Positions 34,791 through 45,838 of a stretch of 64,000 bases of DNA are shown piece after piece (position 1 is the stretch's first letter; each line of letters starts with the position of its first letter). Under the pieces are notes generated by a model. That model saw nothing but the letters and a program-made list of their open reading frames with translations, ran no database searches and had not been told where the DNA came from. Made by a program: the position numbers and the translations under genes. This DNA comes from Arthrobacter sp. U41 (lineage in GTDB: Bacteria; Actinomycetota; Actinomycetes; Actinomycetales; Micrococcaceae): assembly GCF_001750145.1 (NCBI RefSeq), contig NZ_CP015732.1, positions 2,852,001-2,916,000 on the forward strand, read 5' to 3'.

Positions 34791-36440
34791 TTGTCAGATC
34801 AGTTTGCCCCCGGCGCTTCCGCCGCGCCGTCCGGTCCGGGATCCACCTCCGGCTTCCGGCCCACTGCGGTTGCTGCCGTGCCGCTGGCAACCATCGGTGA
34901 GTCGATCGGCGTCGCTGTCCCCGGGGCATCGGCCTCCGTCCCGGTCACCGGGATCTCGCTGAATTCCCGCACCGTCCAGCCCGGGGACCTCTACGTCGCA
35001 CTGCCCGGGGCAAGCCGGCACGGCGCCGACTTTGTCTCCCAGGCAGTGAAGGCCGGAGCGGCCGCGGTGCTGACGGACGACGCCGGGGCCCGCCTGCTGG
35101 CGTTCTCCCACGACATTGCCGTCCCGGTGCTGCTGGCAGCGGAACCGCGCACCCTCGTGGGCGGACTCTCCGCCCTGATCTACCGCAGCCGGCCGCACGA
35201 TGCGCCCGCCCCGGCCCTCTACGGCGTGACGGGCACCAACGGCAAGACCACCACGACCTACTTCATCAACGCCCTGCTGCAGGCCCTCGGGAAAAAAACC
35301 GGACTGATCGGCACCATCGAGATCCTGGCCGGCGGCGAACCGATTCCGAGCCTCCTCACGACGCCCGAATCCACCGACGTCCACGCACTGCTGGCCCTGA
35401 TGCGTGAACGCGGCCTCGACGCGGCCTCCATGGAAGTCTCCTCGCACGCCGTCGCGTTCCACCGGGTCGACGGGGTCGTGTTCGACGTCGCCGGCTTCAC
35501 CAACCTGACCCAGGACCACCTGGACCTGCACGGCAGCATGGAGGAGTACTTCCAGACCAAGGCGCGGCTCTTCAGCCCCGGGCGGGCCCGCAGCGCCGTT
35601 GTGACGGTGGACGACGACTGGGGCGTGAAGCTTGCCGCCACCGCCGGAATCCCGGTCACCACGCTGGCCACCCACACCGCCGGCGCGGTGACCGGGGACG
35701 CGGACTGGACGGTCCTCAACCCGGCCCCGCGCGGCCTCGGCACGGACTTCATCCTCCGCCACCGCGGCGGCACGGAACTTCGGGTCCACACCGGTCTGCC
35801 CGGAAGCTTCAACGTGGCCAACGCGGCGCTTGCCACCGCCATGGTGCTCGCGGGCGGCCACGAGGCCGCCGCTGTCCAGGCCGCGCTCGACGCCGGAGAC
35901 CCCTTCACCGTCGCCGTCCCCGGCCGCATGCAGCTCGTCTGCACCGCCCCCGCAGCGGTGGTCGACTTTGCCCACAACCCGGACGCCCTGGCCCGCGCGC
36001 TCGAAGCAGTCCGCTCCCCGGAGCCGGGGTCCCGGGTGATCATCGTCTTCGGCGCCACCGGACAGCGCGACCAGGGCAAGCGGCCGGCCATGGGTGCCAT
36101 CGCGGCGCGCCTCGCCGACACCGTCATTGTCACCGACGATGATCCGCACGACGAGGACGCCGCGGGGATCCGTGCCGACGTCATGGCGGGCGCAGCCGAG
36201 GCGAAGGAACGCGGGGGCCTGGCCTGCAGCATCCTCGAAGTCTTCCCCCGCGATGCCGCCATCCGGCACGCCGTCGAGCTCGCCGGCCCGGCCGACACCA
36301 TCCTCGTCGCAGGGCGGGGCCACGAAATTTGGCAGGAGGTCAAGGGCATCAACCTCGCCCTTGACGACAGGGTGGAGCTCCGCTCCGCCTTGACAGCCCG
36401 GGGATTCACCGTTCTCGAAGACCAGCGGATAGAGTCCTAA
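34791..36440 (+). CDS. murE: UDP-MurNAc-tripeptide synthetase MurE
   Basis: Adds the third residue, a diamino acid, to UDP-MurNAc-L-Ala-D-Glu. The 549-residue protein has the Mur ligase P-loop TGTNGKTTT (K152), the carbamylated-Lys region and the C-terminal ligase domain. In the amino-acid pocket the usual meso-DAP motif DNPR is replaced by DDPH (450-453, then DE). This fits a lysine-adding enzyme, as expected for L-Lys peptidoglycan in Arthrobacter; that is inference. The start is TTG 34791, supported by GGAG at 34781; no better start is nearby. Confidence 0.94.
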   Translation: MSDQFAPGASAAPSGPGSTSGFRPTAVAAVPLATIGESIGVAVPGASASVPVTGISLNSRTVQPGDLYVALPGASRHGADFVSQAVKAGAAAVLTDDAGARLLAFSHDIAVPVLLAAEPRTLVGGLSALIYRSRPHDAPAPALYGVTGTNGKTTTTYFINALLQALGKKTGLIGTIEILAGGEPIPSLLTTPESTDVHALLALMRERGLDAASMEVSSHAVAFHRVDGVVFDVAGFTNLTQDHLDLHGSMEEYFQTKARLFSPGRARSAVVTVDDDWGVKLAATAGIPVTTLATHTAGAVTGDADWTVLNPAPRGLGTDFILRHRGGTELRVHTGLPGSFNVANAALATAMVLAGGHEAAAVQAALDAGDPFTVAVPGRMQLVCTAPAAVVDFAHNPDALARALEAVRSPEPGSRVIIVFGATGQRDQGKRPAMGAIAARLADTVIVTDDDPHDEDAAGIRADVMAGAAEAKERGGLACSILEVFPRDAAIRHAVELAGPADTILVAGRGHEIWQEVKGINLALDDRVELRSALTARGFTVLEDQRIES

Positions 36441-36446
36441 ACCGAG

Positions 36447-37994
36447 ATGATTGCATTTAACGCGGCGGAAATCGCCGACATAACCCATGGCCGGCTGGCC
36501 GCCGAACCGGGGATCACCCCCGGCTCGGTGGTGACCGACTCCCGCGAAGCCACACCAGGCTCCCTCTATGTGGCCAAGCCGGGGGAGACGGCCGACGGCC
36601 ACGACTTCGTCGGCGCGGCCTTCGAACGCGGCGCCGTGCTGGCGCTGGTCGAGCATGACGTCGCGGACGGCGCCGGGCACAGCTACCCCGCCGTCGTGGT
36701 CCGGGACGCGGTCCTCGCCATGGGCGCCCTCGCAGCGGAAGCCGTCCGACGGATCCGCGCCGCCCGCGCGGCCGACGGCAAGCCGCTGACCGTGATCGGC
36801 ATTACCGGCTCAGCCGGCAAGACCACCACCAAGGACCTGCTGGCCGGGATCCTGGCCGCCGAAGACACGACCGTTGCCCCGCAGGGTTCCTACAACGGCG
36901 AGGTCGGGGTCCCGCTCACCGTCTTCAAGGCCGGCGCCGACACCCGCTACCTCGTCATCGAGATGGGTGCCACCGGAGTGGGCCACATCAGCTACCTCGC
37001 GGAGATGGTCCGCCCCGACATCGGTGTTGTTCTGGGGGTCGGCACGGCCCACGCCGGCGAATTCGGCGGCGTGGAGAACATCGCCCGGGCCAAGGGCGAG
37101 CTCGTCGAAGCCCTGCCCGCCACCGGCACCGCCGTGCTCAACCTGGACGACGCCCGCGTCGCCGCAATGGCCACGCGAACCCGGGCCCGCGTGCTCGGCT
37201 ACTCCGCCCAGCCGGCCCGCGGCGTGTCCGGCGACGCCGGTGCAGAGCGGGTCCGTGCCGAGGGCGTCGAACTCAACGCCGGCGGACACCCCGAATTCGA
37301 GCTCTACCTGCCGGGCGAGCCCGCCGGGCACCACGTCGAAGCCAGGCTGATCGGCGCCCACCACATCGCCAACCTACTCGCAGCGGCGGCAGCGGCCCAC
37401 GCCGCCGGCGTCCCCGCCGCGCGGATCGCCGCTTCGCTCAGCACCCAGACGGCCGCCAGCCGCTGGCGGATGGAACGCACCGAACGGGCCGACGGCGTCA
37501 CCGTCATCAACGACGCGTACAACGCCAACCCGGAATCCATGCGCGCCGCCCTGCGGACCCTCGCCGACCTCGGACGGGGCCGCCGGACCTGGGCCGTGCT
37601 CGGAGCAATGCTCGAGCTGGGCCCGGACTCCATCCGCGAACACATGGCTGTCGGCACCCAGGTGGTCAGGCTCAACATCTCCCGGCTTGTCGTCGTGGGC
37701 CGGGAGGCCCGGTCGCTCTATGTCTCGGCCGTCAACGAGGGGTCCTGGGGCGACGAATGCGTCTTCGCGGAGACCCCGGAGGAGGCCTACGAGCTGCTGC
37801 AGGCCGAGCTGGAGCCCGGCGACCTCGTGCTGTTCAAGTCTTCCAACAGCATCGGGCTGCGCCATCTGGGCGATCGGATAGCATTACCCCCACAGGCCGC
37901 CGGGACCGCTGCCGGTCCCGCTGAGGGAAAGGCCGCCGAAAGCGCTGCCCAAGACGCTGCAGGAACCGCCACTGAAGGGAGTGCGCTGCTGTGA
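36447..37994 (+). CDS. murF: UDP-MurNAc-pentapeptide synthetase MurF
   Basis: Adds D-Ala-D-Ala to the UDP-MurNAc tripeptide in the cytoplasm. The 515-residue protein has the P-loop [15 protein letters not shown], the FNNEIGVPLT-equivalent [14 protein letters not shown], and the late [15 protein letters not shown] substrate motif. The last roughly 35 residues are an Ala-rich tail ([14 protein letters not shown] onward) outside the enzyme core. ATG 36447 lies 6 nt after murE. The stop overlaps the mraY GTG. Confidence 0.95.
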   Translation: MIAFNAAEIADITHGRLAAEPGITPGSVVTDSREATPGSLYVAKPGETADGHDFVGAAFERGAVLALVEHDVADGAGHSYPAVVVRDAVLAMGALAAEAVRRIRAARAADGKPLTVIGITGSAGKTTTKDLLAGILAAEDTTVAPQGSYNGEVGVPLTVFKAGADTRYLVIEMGATGVGHISYLAEMVRPDIGVVLGVGTAHAGEFGGVENIARAKGELVEALPATGTAVLNLDDARVAAMATRTRARVLGYSAQPARGVSGDAGAERVRAEGVELNAGGHPEFELYLPGEPAGHHVEARLIGAHHIANLLAAAAAAHAAGVPAARIAASLSTQTAASRWRMERTERADGVTVINDAYNANPESMRAALRTLADLGRGRRTWAVLGAMLELGPDSIREHMAVGTQVVRLNISRLVVVGREARSLYVSAVNEGSWGDECVFAETPEEAYELLQAELEPGDLVLFKSSNSIGLRHLGDRIALPPQAAGTAAGPAEGKAAESAAQDAAGTATEGSALL

Positions 37995-39100
37995 TTGCAC
38001 TGCTGATGGGGTCCGGAATGGCCCTGCTGTTTTCCTTCCTGGGCACCCCGCTCTTTATCCGTTTCCTGGTCCGGAAGAGCTACGGGCAATTCATCCGGGA
38101 TGACGGACCCACGACGCACCACACCAAGCGCGGTACCCCCACGATGGGCGGCACCGTTGTGGTCATGGCGGTGCTGGTGAGCTACGGACTCACGCACCTC
38201 ATCATGTGGATGATGAACCCGGACTCTCCGGGCCCGTCCGCTTCGGCCCTGCTGCTGCTGTTCCTTATGGTCGGGATGGGGCTCGTCGGGTTCCTGGATG
38301 ACTTCATCAAGATTTCCAAGCAGCGAAGCCTGGGCCTGAACGCCAAGGCCAAACTGACCCTGCAGGCGGCCGTGGGTATCATCTTCGCGGTCCTGGCCCT
38401 GAATTTCCCGGACGAGAACGGCGTGACGCCGGCGTCGTACCAGATTTCCCTGGTCCGCGACATCCCCTGGCTGAACCTCGCCTTCGCCGGCACCGTCATC
38501 GGTGCCATCCTCTTCGTGCTCTGGTCGAACCTGATCATCACCGCCGCCACCAACGGCGTGAACCTCACGGACGGCCTGGACGGCCTGGCCGCCGGCGCCT
38601 CCATTATGGTCTTCGGCGCCTACACCCTGATGGGCATCTGGCAGAGCAACCAGTCCTGCGGTTCGCCGCGGCAGGCCGGCGCCGGCTGCTACACGGTCCG
38701 CGATCCCCTGGACCTGGCCCTGCTCGCCGCCATCCTCAGTGCGGCGCTCGTCGGCTTCCTGTGGTGGAACACCTCCCCGGCAAAGATCTTCATGGGCGAC
38801 ACCGGCTCGCTGGCGATCGGCGGCGCCGTCGCCGGGTTCGCCATCCTGTCCCGGACCGAGCTGCTGCTCGCGTTCATCGGCGGCCTCTTTGTCCTGATCA
38901 CCCTCTCGGTGATCATCCAGGTCGGCTACTTCAAGATCACCAAGGGCAAACGGTTCTTCAAAATGGCCCCGCTCCAGCACCACTTTGAACTCAAAGGCTG
39001 GGCCGAGGTCACCGTCGTCGTCCGGTTCTGGATCCTGTGCGGACTCTTCGTCGCCGCCGGACTGGGCATCTTCTACGCCGAATGGGTGGTACTGCTGTGA
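37991..39100 (+). CDS. mraY: Phospho-MurNAc-pentapeptide translocase MraY
   Basis: Makes lipid I from UDP-MurNAc-pentapeptide and undecaprenyl phosphate. The 369-residue integral membrane protein has about ten helices and the catalytic aspartates in [18 protein letters not shown] and [12 protein letters not shown]. The C terminus [11 protein letters not shown] is typical. GTG 37991 overlaps the murF stop (GTGA), and its stop overlaps the murD GTG. It needs prenyl phosphate, so a supply from polyprenyl synthases is implied. Confidence 0.96.
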   Translation: MIALLMGSGMALLFSFLGTPLFIRFLVRKSYGQFIRDDGPTTHHTKRGTPTMGGTVVVMAVLVSYGLTHLIMWMMNPDSPGPSASALLLLFLMVGMGLVGFLDDFIKISKQRSLGLNAKAKLTLQAAVGIIFAVLALNFPDENGVTPASYQISLVRDIPWLNLAFAGTVIGAILFVLWSNLIITAATNGVNLTDGLDGLAAGASIMVFGAYTLMGIWQSNQSCGSPRQAGAGCYTVRDPLDLALLAAILSAALVGFLWWNTSPAKIFMGDTGSLAIGGAVAGFAILSRTELLLAFIGGLFVLITLSVIIQVGYFKITKGKRFFKMAPLQHHFELKGWAEVTVVVRFWILCGLFVAAGLGIFYAEWVVLL

Positions 39101-40683
39101 CCGGTCCAATTCCCGCACCTCTCACCACCTCAGCCCAGCTGCAGGGCCTGGTCAGCTGGGACTCCGACTGGGCCGGACTGCGCGTCGTCGTCGCCGGCAT
39201 CGGCGTCTCCGGCTTCGCCGCCGCGGACACGCTGATCGAACTCGGCGCCCGCGTGGTTGTGGTGGACGCCGCCACCGGCCCCAAGGCGCAGGCCCAGGCC
39301 GACACGCTCCGGATCGTCGGGGCTGCCGAAGTCCTGCTGGGCGAGGACGCCGTGACGGCGGTTCCCAAAATCGACGGTGCCAAGCCGGACCTGGTCGTCA
39401 CCTCACCGGGATGGAGGCCGGACCAGGCCCTGCTCGCCGCCGCGGCGCGGGCCCACATCCCGGTCTGGGGCGATGTCGAACTCGCATGGCGGGTCCGCGA
39501 ACGCAAAGGGCGCAAGACCGCGGACTGGCTCACCATCACCGGCACCAACGGAAAGACCACCACCGTCGGGCTGACCGAAGCGATGCTGCAGGCTGCAGGC
39601 CTGAAGGCCATCGCCGTCGGCAACGTCGGCACGCCGATCCTGGACGCCCTGCGTGATCCGGTGGAGTACGACGTCCTCGCCGTCGAGCTCTCCAGCTTCC
39701 AGCTGCACTGGAGCGACTCCGTTTCCCCGGTGGCGAGTGTCTGCCTCAACGTCGCCGAGGACCACGTCGACTGGCACGGCTCCTACGCCTCCTACCTGGC
39801 GGACAAGGCCAAGGTCTACGAGCACACCCAAAAGGCCTGCATTTACAACGCCGAGCAGATCGAAACCGAACGCATGGTCGAGGAGGCCGACGTCGTCGAA
39901 GGCTGCCGTGCGGTGGCCTTCACCACCATCACGCCCGCGGTCAGCATGCTCGGCGTCGTCGAAGGACTCCTGGTGGACCGGGCCTTCATCGCCGAGCGCA
40001 AGGACAGCGCAGCCGAACTGGCTGCCGTTTCGGACCTTGGTCCCGTGGCTCCACGCCACATGGTGGCCAACGCCCTCGCTGCGGCAGCCCTGGTCCGGTC
40101 GTACGGCGTCGAGCCGTCCGCCGTCCGGAAGGGCCTGCTGAACTACCTCCCCGGGGACCACCGCATCCAGCTCGTGGCCCGCCACAACGGCATCCTCTGG
40201 GTCAATGACTCCAAAGCAACCAACCCGCATGCTGCCGCGGCGTCCCTGTCCGCGTTCGAAAACGTTGTCTGGATCGCGGGAGGGCTCTCCAAGGGCGTGC
40301 ACTATGACGCGCTCGTCCAGGAGCACGCCCGCCGACTCAAGGCCGTGGTCCTGATCGGGGCAGACTCCAGCGATCTGCTCTCCGCGCTGCAGCGACACGC
40401 GCCCGATGTCCCCGTGATCGGTGCGGGGAAGGGCGAAACTGAAGGGGTGCAGACTGCCGGAACGGCCGGCGCCGAAGCAGGCCCCTCGCCGATTTTCAGT
40501 GAGACTGTGATGGCCCGGGCCGTTGCGTCGGCGGCGCAGCTGGCCGCCTCCGGGGACACTGTGCTCCTGGCCCCGGCGGCTGCGTCCATGGATCAGTTCT
40601 CTTCCTACGCTCACCGTGGCGACGCCTTCATCGAAGCTGTCCGCGAGCTCGTGGAAGGGCAGGCTCAGACCAGCGAGGAGTAA
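39097..40683 (+). CDS. murD: UDP-MurNAc-L-Ala:D-Glu ligase MurD
   Basis: Adds D-glutamate to UDP-MurNAc-L-alanine. The protein is 528 residues from GTG 39097, which overlaps the mraY stop (GTGA) and gives MTGPIPAP; an in-frame start at 39037 lies deep in mraY and is rejected. The N-terminal Rossmann motif is [14 protein letters not shown], the P-loop TGTNGKTTT has K153, and [12 protein letters not shown] is the C-terminal ligase motif. It is longer than the E. coli enzyme (about 438) mostly through insertions in the third domain. Confidence 0.95.
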   Translation: MTGPIPAPLTTSAQLQGLVSWDSDWAGLRVVVAGIGVSGFAAADTLIELGARVVVVDAATGPKAQAQADTLRIVGAAEVLLGEDAVTAVPKIDGAKPDLVVTSPGWRPDQALLAAAARAHIPVWGDVELAWRVRERKGRKTADWLTITGTNGKTTTVGLTEAMLQAAGLKAIAVGNVGTPILDALRDPVEYDVLAVELSSFQLHWSDSVSPVASVCLNVAEDHVDWHGSYASYLADKAKVYEHTQKACIYNAEQIETERMVEEADVVEGCRAVAFTTITPAVSMLGVVEGLLVDRAFIAERKDSAAELAAVSDLGPVAPRHMVANALAAAALVRSYGVEPSAVRKGLLNYLPGDHRIQLVARHNGILWVNDSKATNPHAAAASLSAFENVVWIAGGLSKGVHYDALVQEHARRLKAVVLIGADSSDLLSALQRHAPDVPVIGAGKGETEGVQTAGTAGAEAGPSPIFSETVMARAVASAAQLAASGDTVLLAPAAASMDQFSSYAHRGDAFIEAVRELVEGQAQTSEE

Positions 40684-40685
40684 CA

Positions 40686-42272
40686 ATGGTCAGCACGCCC
40701 ACACGTAACCCCGCGGCCACACCGGCCGCCGGAAAGCCGCCCGCCGCGAAGGCGCCGGCAGCGGCACCTTCGGCGCCCGGGACACCCAAAGGCCCGCAAC
40801 GGGCCGGCCGTAAGATTCGGGGCTGGTACCGGGGATTCTGGTCTGCCCTGGAAGGCTCGGGCAAGTCCCGCAACGGCTCCACGTACTACCTCATCCTGGG
40901 CTCCACGCTTGCGCTGACGGCGATCGGCATCCTGATGGTGCTCTCCGCGTCCAGCGTTGAGGCCATCGCCGCGGGGGAGTCGCCCTACACCGCCGCCCTG
41001 AAGCAGGGGACGTTCGCCGGGCTCGGCCTGTTCAGCATGTTCCTGCTCTCCCGGGTCAACGTGGTCTGGCTCAAGCGCGGCGCCTGGATCGCCATCATCG
41101 TGGCGTTCGCGCTGCTGGTGCTGGTGCTGCTCGTCGGCCGCAGCGCCCTCGGCAACCAGAACTGGATTGACGTCGGACCCTTCACCTTCCAGCCCTCCGA
41201 GGCCGCCAAACTGGCGCTTGCGCTGTGGATGGCCACGGTGCTGGACCGCAAGGCCAAGCTGCTGTCCCAGGCCAAGCACGCCCTGATCCCCGTAGTGCTC
41301 CCGGGAGCCGCCGGCGTGATCGGACTCATCCTGATGGGCAACGACCTCGGCACCGCCATGATCGTCATGATGATCACGGCGGCCGCACTGTTCTTCGCCG
41401 GGGTGCGGCTGTACCTGTTCGGCATCGCCGGGGTCTTCCTCGCCGCGGGCACGGCCGTCCTGGCCATCACCAGTCCCAACCGGGTCTGCCGCATCCTGTC
41501 CTGGACCGGCCAGACCTGCGCGGACGGCTCCGACCTGAACTACCAGTCCACCAACGGGCTGTACGGGCTCGCCTCCGGCGGATGGTTCGGGGTGGGGCTC
41601 GGCCAGAGCCGGCAGAAGTACAGCTGGATCCCGGAAGCCCACAACGACTTCATCTTCGCCATCATCGGCGAGGAACTCGGGCTGGTCGGAACCTTCGTGG
41701 TGCTGGTCCTCTTCGCCATCCTCGGCACCGCCATCTACCGCGTTGTCGTCGCGCAGAAGGACATGTTCCACCGCGTCCTGGCCGGCACCATCATGGTGTG
41801 GCTGCTCGGCCAGGCAACGGTCAACATGGCCGTGGTCACCGGCCTGGCCCCCGTGGTCGGCATCCCGCTGCCGTTCATTTCCTACGGCGGCTCGGCGCTG
41901 CTCATGTCGCTGTGCGCGATCGGCGTAGTCTTGTCCCTGGCCCGGGCACAGATGGCGCCCGGCCTCCGGCCGAAGCGTCTGTTCAGGTTCGGACCGGCCG
42001 GACTGGCGGCCACCCTGCGGAAGCGGTCCGCTGCCCATGGCACAGCCACGAAAGAAGACACGAAGGACGCCAGGAACGCAGCCAGGCGCCCGGCCGGCAG
42101 CACCGGCAAAAACCCGGCCCGGAACGCAGCCAAAGCCGCCACGGCTTCCGCGCCCGCGCCCGCCACCGGCCGGAAGGCCCCCGTGGACACCGGGGCCCCC
42201 CGGGCACCGGGCACCCGGACACCCGGCTCCAGAACCCCCGCCCCCAGCAATCCTGCACGAAAGCGTAAATAG
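40686..42272 (+). CDS. ftsW: SEDS peptidoglycan polymerase FtsW
   Basis: Septal glycosyltransferase that polymerises lipid II with FtsI. The 528-residue protein has a basic Pro/Ala-rich cytoplasmic N terminus (about 1-60) and ten membrane segments. The SEDS signature segments are GPFTFQPSEAAKLALALW, HNDFIFAIIGEELG and PFISYGGSALL. From about 430 a roughly 100-residue disordered tail, rich in Ala, Pro, Thr, Arg and Lys, extends into the cytoplasm; in mycobacteria such tails contact FtsZ. ATG 40686 is 2 nt after murD. Confidence 0.93.
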   Translation: MVSTPTRNPAATPAAGKPPAAKAPAAAPSAPGTPKGPQRAGRKIRGWYRGFWSALEGSGKSRNGSTYYLILGSTLALTAIGILMVLSASSVEAIAAGESPYTAALKQGTFAGLGLFSMFLLSRVNVVWLKRGAWIAIIVAFALLVLVLLVGRSALGNQNWIDVGPFTFQPSEAAKLALALWMATVLDRKAKLLSQAKHALIPVVLPGAAGVIGLILMGNDLGTAMIVMMITAAALFFAGVRLYLFGIAGVFLAAGTAVLAITSPNRVCRILSWTGQTCADGSDLNYQSTNGLYGLASGGWFGVGLGQSRQKYSWIPEAHNDFIFAIIGEELGLVGTFVVLVLFAILGTAIYRVVVAQKDMFHRVLAGTIMVWLLGQATVNMAVVTGLAPVVGIPLPFISYGGSALLMSLCAIGVVLSLARAQMAPGLRPKRLFRFGPAGLAATLRKRSAAHGTATKEDTKDARNAARRPAGSTGKNPARNAAKAATASAPAPATGRKAPVDTGAPRAPGTRTPGSRTPAPSNPARKRK

Positions 42273-42278
42273 GCCTCC

Positions 42279-43418
42279 ATGAACACCGAGTCGTCAATCT
42301 CCGTCGTCCTCGCCGGCGGCGGAACAGCCGGGCACATCAGCCCGCTCCTGGCCATCGCGAACGCCCTCCGGGAGGCCCGCCCCGGGATGCGGCTGCTCGC
42401 CGTGGGAACACCGGCCGGGATGGAAACCCGGCTGGTCCCGGCCGCCGGGCTGGACCTCGCCACGATCAGCAGGGTCCCGTTCCCGCGCAGGCCCTCGCTG
42501 GAGATGCTGCGGCTGCCCGGCCGGCTGGCCGGCGCCGTGAAACAGGCCGGAGTGATCCTCGACGAAGCCAAAGCCGACGTCCTGGTCGGCGTCGGAGGCT
42601 ATGTCTGCACGCCGATGTACCTCGCCGCCTGGCGCCGGAAGATCCCCATTGTCATCCACGAGGCGAACACCCGCCCGGGACTGGCCAACCGGGTGGGCGC
42701 ACTGCTCGGCGGACACGTCGCCGTGGCTTTCGCCGCCACCAGGCTCGGCGCCTCCCGGCACGTCGGCATGCCGATGCGCCGGGAAATCTCCAGCCTGGAC
42801 CGGAGCGCAGCCCGGGCCGAAGCCAGGGCGGGCCTCGGACTGGACCCGCAGCGTCCGGCCCTGGTTGTCACCGGAGGTTCCTCGGGCGCCCAGAGCATCA
42901 ACCGCACCATCGCGGCTTCGCTCGGCCTGCTCGCGGACGCCGGCATCCAGACCCTGCACATCACCGGACGCGGCAAGGCGGTCCAGGACGCCGACGGCAG
43001 GCCCCTCGCGGCCCCCGGCTACCAGCAGCGCGAGTACGTGGACAGAATGGAAACGGTCTACGCCGCGGCCGATCTGCTGCTCGCCCGCTCCGGCGCCGCC
43101 ACGGTCTGCGAGGTCGCCGCCGTCGGGCTTCCGGCCGTCTTCGTTCCGCTGCCCGTCGGAAATGGCGAACAGGCGCTGAACGCCGGCGGACTCGTCGCGG
43201 CCGGAGGCGCCCTGACCGTGGAGGACGGAGCGTTTTCGCCCGAGTGGGTCCGCGGGCAGATCATCCCGCTGCTGCAGGACCCGGACCGGCTCGCCCGGAT
43301 GGCGGCCAGCGCCGAACAGCTCGGCATCCGGGACGCCGACCAGCGCATGGCCAGTCTCGTCCTTGAAACGGTGGCGTCTGCGAAGGCAAAGCCCGTAAAG
43401 CCCAGCAGGAAGTGGTAG
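42279..43418 (+). CDS. murG: Lipid II synthase MurG
   Basis: Transfers GlcNAc from UDP-GlcNAc to lipid I. The 379-residue GT-B enzyme has the N-terminal loop GGGTAGH at 13-19, [13 protein letters not shown], and the C-terminal donor-site blocks [10 protein letters not shown] and [16 protein letters not shown]. Seven nucleotides separate it from ftsW, so it is in the same transcript. Peripheral on the inner face of the membrane. Confidence 0.96.
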   Translation: MNTESSISVVLAGGGTAGHISPLLAIANALREARPGMRLLAVGTPAGMETRLVPAAGLDLATISRVPFPRRPSLEMLRLPGRLAGAVKQAGVILDEAKADVLVGVGGYVCTPMYLAAWRRKIPIVIHEANTRPGLANRVGALLGGHVAVAFAATRLGASRHVGMPMRREISSLDRSAARAEARAGLGLDPQRPALVVTGGSSGAQSINRTIAASLGLLADAGIQTLHITGRGKAVQDADGRPLAAPGYQQREYVDRMETVYAAADLLLARSGAATVCEVAAVGLPAVFVPLPVGNGEQALNAGGLVAAGGALTVEDGAFSPEWVRGQIIPLLQDPDRLARMAASAEQLGIRDADQRMASLVLETVASAKAKPVKPSRKW

Positions 43419-43422
43419 CGGA

Positions 43423-44838
43423 ATGACCCAGCCCGAACACCAGCACAGCTCCACGGACGCCCGCACCGGGCAGTCCCTCGGCCGGATGCACTTCATCGGC
43501 ATCGGCGGCGTGGGAATGTCCGCCGTCGCCCGCATCATGGTGGCCAGAGGCCTGCCGGTCAGCGGCTCCGACGCCAAGGACCTGCCGGTCATGGCCGACC
43601 TGGCGGCGGCCGGGGCGCGGATCTGCGTCGGCTACGACGCCGCCAACCTGGGCGACGCGCAGAGCGTGGTCGCCGGCTCCGCCATCCGCCCGGACAACCC
43701 CGAGCTGGCCGCGGCCCGGGCTGCCGGGCTGCCCGTACTCCACCGCTCGGAGGCCCTGGCGGCCGCCATGGCGCAGGACACCGCCGTGACCGTCGCCGGC
43801 ACGCACGGCAAGTCCACCACGACGTCGATGATCACCGTCCTGCTGCAGGGCGCGGGGCTTGACCCGTCCTTCGCCATCGGCGCGAACGTCCCGGCGCTGG
43901 GCGTCAACGCCGCCAGCGGCAGCTCGCCGGTTTTCGTCGCGGAAGCCGACGAATCCGACGGCTCGTTCCTGAACTACCGCCCGCAGATCGCGGTCGTGAC
44001 CAACGTCGAACCGGACCACCTCGACTACTACGGCACCGCCGAGGCCGTCTACGCCTCCTTCGACCGGTTCGCCGCCCTGCTCCCGGCCGACGGTGTGCTG
44101 GTGGCCTGCGCGGACGACGCCGGAGCCAGGGCCCTGGCCACACGGACCCTCGAGCGCGGCAACACCCGCGTTGTGCTCTACGGCACCAGCGCCGACGCCC
44201 AGTTCGTGCTGCACGACGGCGGCCCGGGGGACGTCGCGATCACCACCCCCGCCGGACGCTTCCCCCTCGATCTGCACGTTCCCGGGCGGCACAATGCCCT
44301 CAACGCGGCGGCTGCCTTCGCCGTCGCGCTGGAACTTGGCGTGGACCCCGCCGTTGCCGCCGGCGCCCTGGCCAACTTCACCGGGGCCTCCCGGCGCTTC
44401 GAATTCAAGGGCGAGGGCGGCGGCGTCCGGGTCTACGACGACTACGCCCACCACCCCACGGAAGTGCGGGCAGCCCTGTCCGCGGCGCGGTCGGTGGCCG
44501 GCGGCCACAAGCTGCACGTCCTCTTCCAGCCGCACCTGTTCTCCCGGACCCGGGAATTCGCCGCAGAGTTCGCCGCGGCGCTCAACGCCGCCGATACCGC
44601 ACTGGTCCTGGACATCTACCCCGCCCGCGAAGACCTGATTCCCGGCGTCACCAGCCAGTTGATCGCGGCGCACCTGGGCGCCGGCGGCCGGCTCGTCGGG
44701 CCGGGTGAGGAGGCTGTGCAGTCCATCGTGTCCGCCGCCGCGCCCGGGGACATCGTGCTCACGGTCGGCGCCGGCGACGTCACGGCCTACGGCCCGCTGA
44801 TCGTGGCGGCCCTGAACGGCGGAGCCGCCGGTGCCTAG
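43423..44838 (+). CDS. murC: UDP-MurNAc:L-alanine ligase MurC
   Basis: First amino-acid addition to UDP-MurNAc. The 471-residue protein has the Rossmann start FIGIGGVGMSAVA, the P-loop GTHGKSTTT (K130; Ser where many have Thr), EADESDGSFL, and the late DYAHHPTEV motif. ATG 43423 is 4 nt after murG. Its stop lies inside the ftsQ start region (8-nt overlap). Confidence 0.96.
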   Translation: MTQPEHQHSSTDARTGQSLGRMHFIGIGGVGMSAVARIMVARGLPVSGSDAKDLPVMADLAAAGARICVGYDAANLGDAQSVVAGSAIRPDNPELAAARAAGLPVLHRSEALAAAMAQDTAVTVAGTHGKSTTTSMITVLLQGAGLDPSFAIGANVPALGVNAASGSSPVFVAEADESDGSFLNYRPQIAVVTNVEPDHLDYYGTAEAVYASFDRFAALLPADGVLVACADDAGARALATRTLERGNTRVVLYGTSADAQFVLHDGGPGDVAITTPAGRFPLDLHVPGRHNALNAAAAFAVALELGVDPAVAAGALANFTGASRRFEFKGEGGGVRVYDDYAHHPTEVRAALSAARSVAGGHKLHVLFQPHLFSRTREFAAEFAAALNAADTALVLDIYPAREDLIPGVTSQLIAAHLGAGGRLVGPGEEAVQSIVSAAAPGDIVLTVGAGDVTAYGPLIVAALNGGAAGA

Positions 44839-45700
44839 CACCCGGCGCCCCAGCTACCGGACGGGCACACGCCGGCCGGCGGCGGGCGGGGTCTCCCCGT
44901 CCTCCGACGTCATCTCCGCGTCCAAGGACGGCGGCCCCACCGGCGGCGCAGCCGCGACGGTAACCCCGGCGGCCCGGGACAACGTGCTGTCCTTCCCCGA
45001 ACCCAAGGCCAAGCGGCGCCGGCGCATCCGCCAGGGCATCATCGGGTCCCTGGCCGTGCTGGTCGCGGGGCTCATCGCCGCGGCGGTCTACTCACCGGTC
45101 CTGGCGGTGCAGACGGTCACCGTGGAAGGCACCAGACTGCTCACTGCTGAGCAGGTCCAGTCGGCCCTGGAACCGCTGCAGGGCAAGCCCCTGCCGCAGA
45201 TCAGCGACGGGGACGTCACGGCGCTGCTGCAGCCTCTGGTCCAGGTCAAGGAAGTCAGCACCCAGGCCCGCCCGCCCTCGACGCTGCTGGTCAAGGTGAC
45301 CGAACGCGTGCCGGTGGCCCTGGTCAGGCAGGGCGACGCGCACCAGCTGGTCGACGCCGACGGCGTGAAACTCAGCGACACCGCCGATCCGGCCTCGATT
45401 CCGCTTCCGGTCATCGACGGCGGAGGCGGCACCCTGCCCAAGGACCTGTTCCATGCCATCACCGGGGTCCTGGGGGCACTGCCCGCGGATGTGCTCGCCC
45501 GGCTCTCCAACGCATCGGCCAAATCGGTGGATGCCGTGGAGCTCAAACTGGTGGACGGCCAGACGATCGTCTGGGGCAACGCGGGGGAGAAGGAGCTCAA
45601 GGCAAAGGTGCTCGAGGCCCTGCTGAAGGCCCCCGCGGACCCGAAGAATCCGGTCCGGGTCTACGATGTCAGCGTGCCCCGGCACCCGGTCACCCGATAG
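44831..45700 (+). CDS. ftsQ: Cell division protein FtsQ
   Basis: Bitopic divisome protein that bridges early and late division proteins. The 289-residue chain has a long cytoplasmic N terminus (about 1-72, basic near the membrane: KAKRRRRIRQG) and a membrane helix (about 75-96). A POTRA domain follows (VLAVQTVTVEGTRLLTAEQVQSAL, about 93-165), then the beta domain (RVPVALVRQGDAHQLVDADGV). GTG 44831 overlaps murC. It is the last gene before the separate ftsZ promoter region. Confidence 0.9.
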   Translation: MPSTRRPSYRTGTRRPAAGGVSPSSDVISASKDGGPTGGAAATVTPAARDNVLSFPEPKAKRRRRIRQGIIGSLAVLVAGLIAAAVYSPVLAVQTVTVEGTRLLTAEQVQSALEPLQGKPLPQISDGDVTALLQPLVQVKEVSTQARPPSTLLVKVTERVPVALVRQGDAHQLVDADGVKLSDTADPASIPLPVIDGGGGTLPKDLFHAITGVLGALPADVLARLSNASAKSVDAVELKLVDGQTIVWGNAGEKELKAKVLEALLKAPADPKNPVRVYDVSVPRHPVTR

Positions 45701-45805
45701 CCGTAAATCACTTGGCCGGGAGCCAGTTTGCCGCCAATACCGCGACACGCGGGCCCGGTAATTGAATGTCCTCCGCATAGGAAATAGCGTCACTGCATGA
45801 GTTAC

Positions 45806-45838
45806 TTGACATAACTATAACCTTCAAGTCGAAGGTTA
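45806..45838 (+). promoter_or_regulatory. ftsZ promoter element with inverted repeat
   Basis: TTGACA (45806-45811) is followed by perfect 8-bp arms TAACCTTC (45818-45825) and GAAGGTTA (45831-45838) around AAGTC. TAGGGT at 45837-45842 fits a TANNNT -10 but is 25 nt from the TTGACA. It may be a FtsR operator (inference); the 204-nt gap has no gene. Confidence 0.55.

Noticed and set aside
39037..39096. Upstream in-frame ATG extension of murD
   Set aside because: It lies within the conserved C-terminal helix of mraY; the GTG at 39097 overlaps the mraY stop as GTGA, the usual coupling in this cluster.
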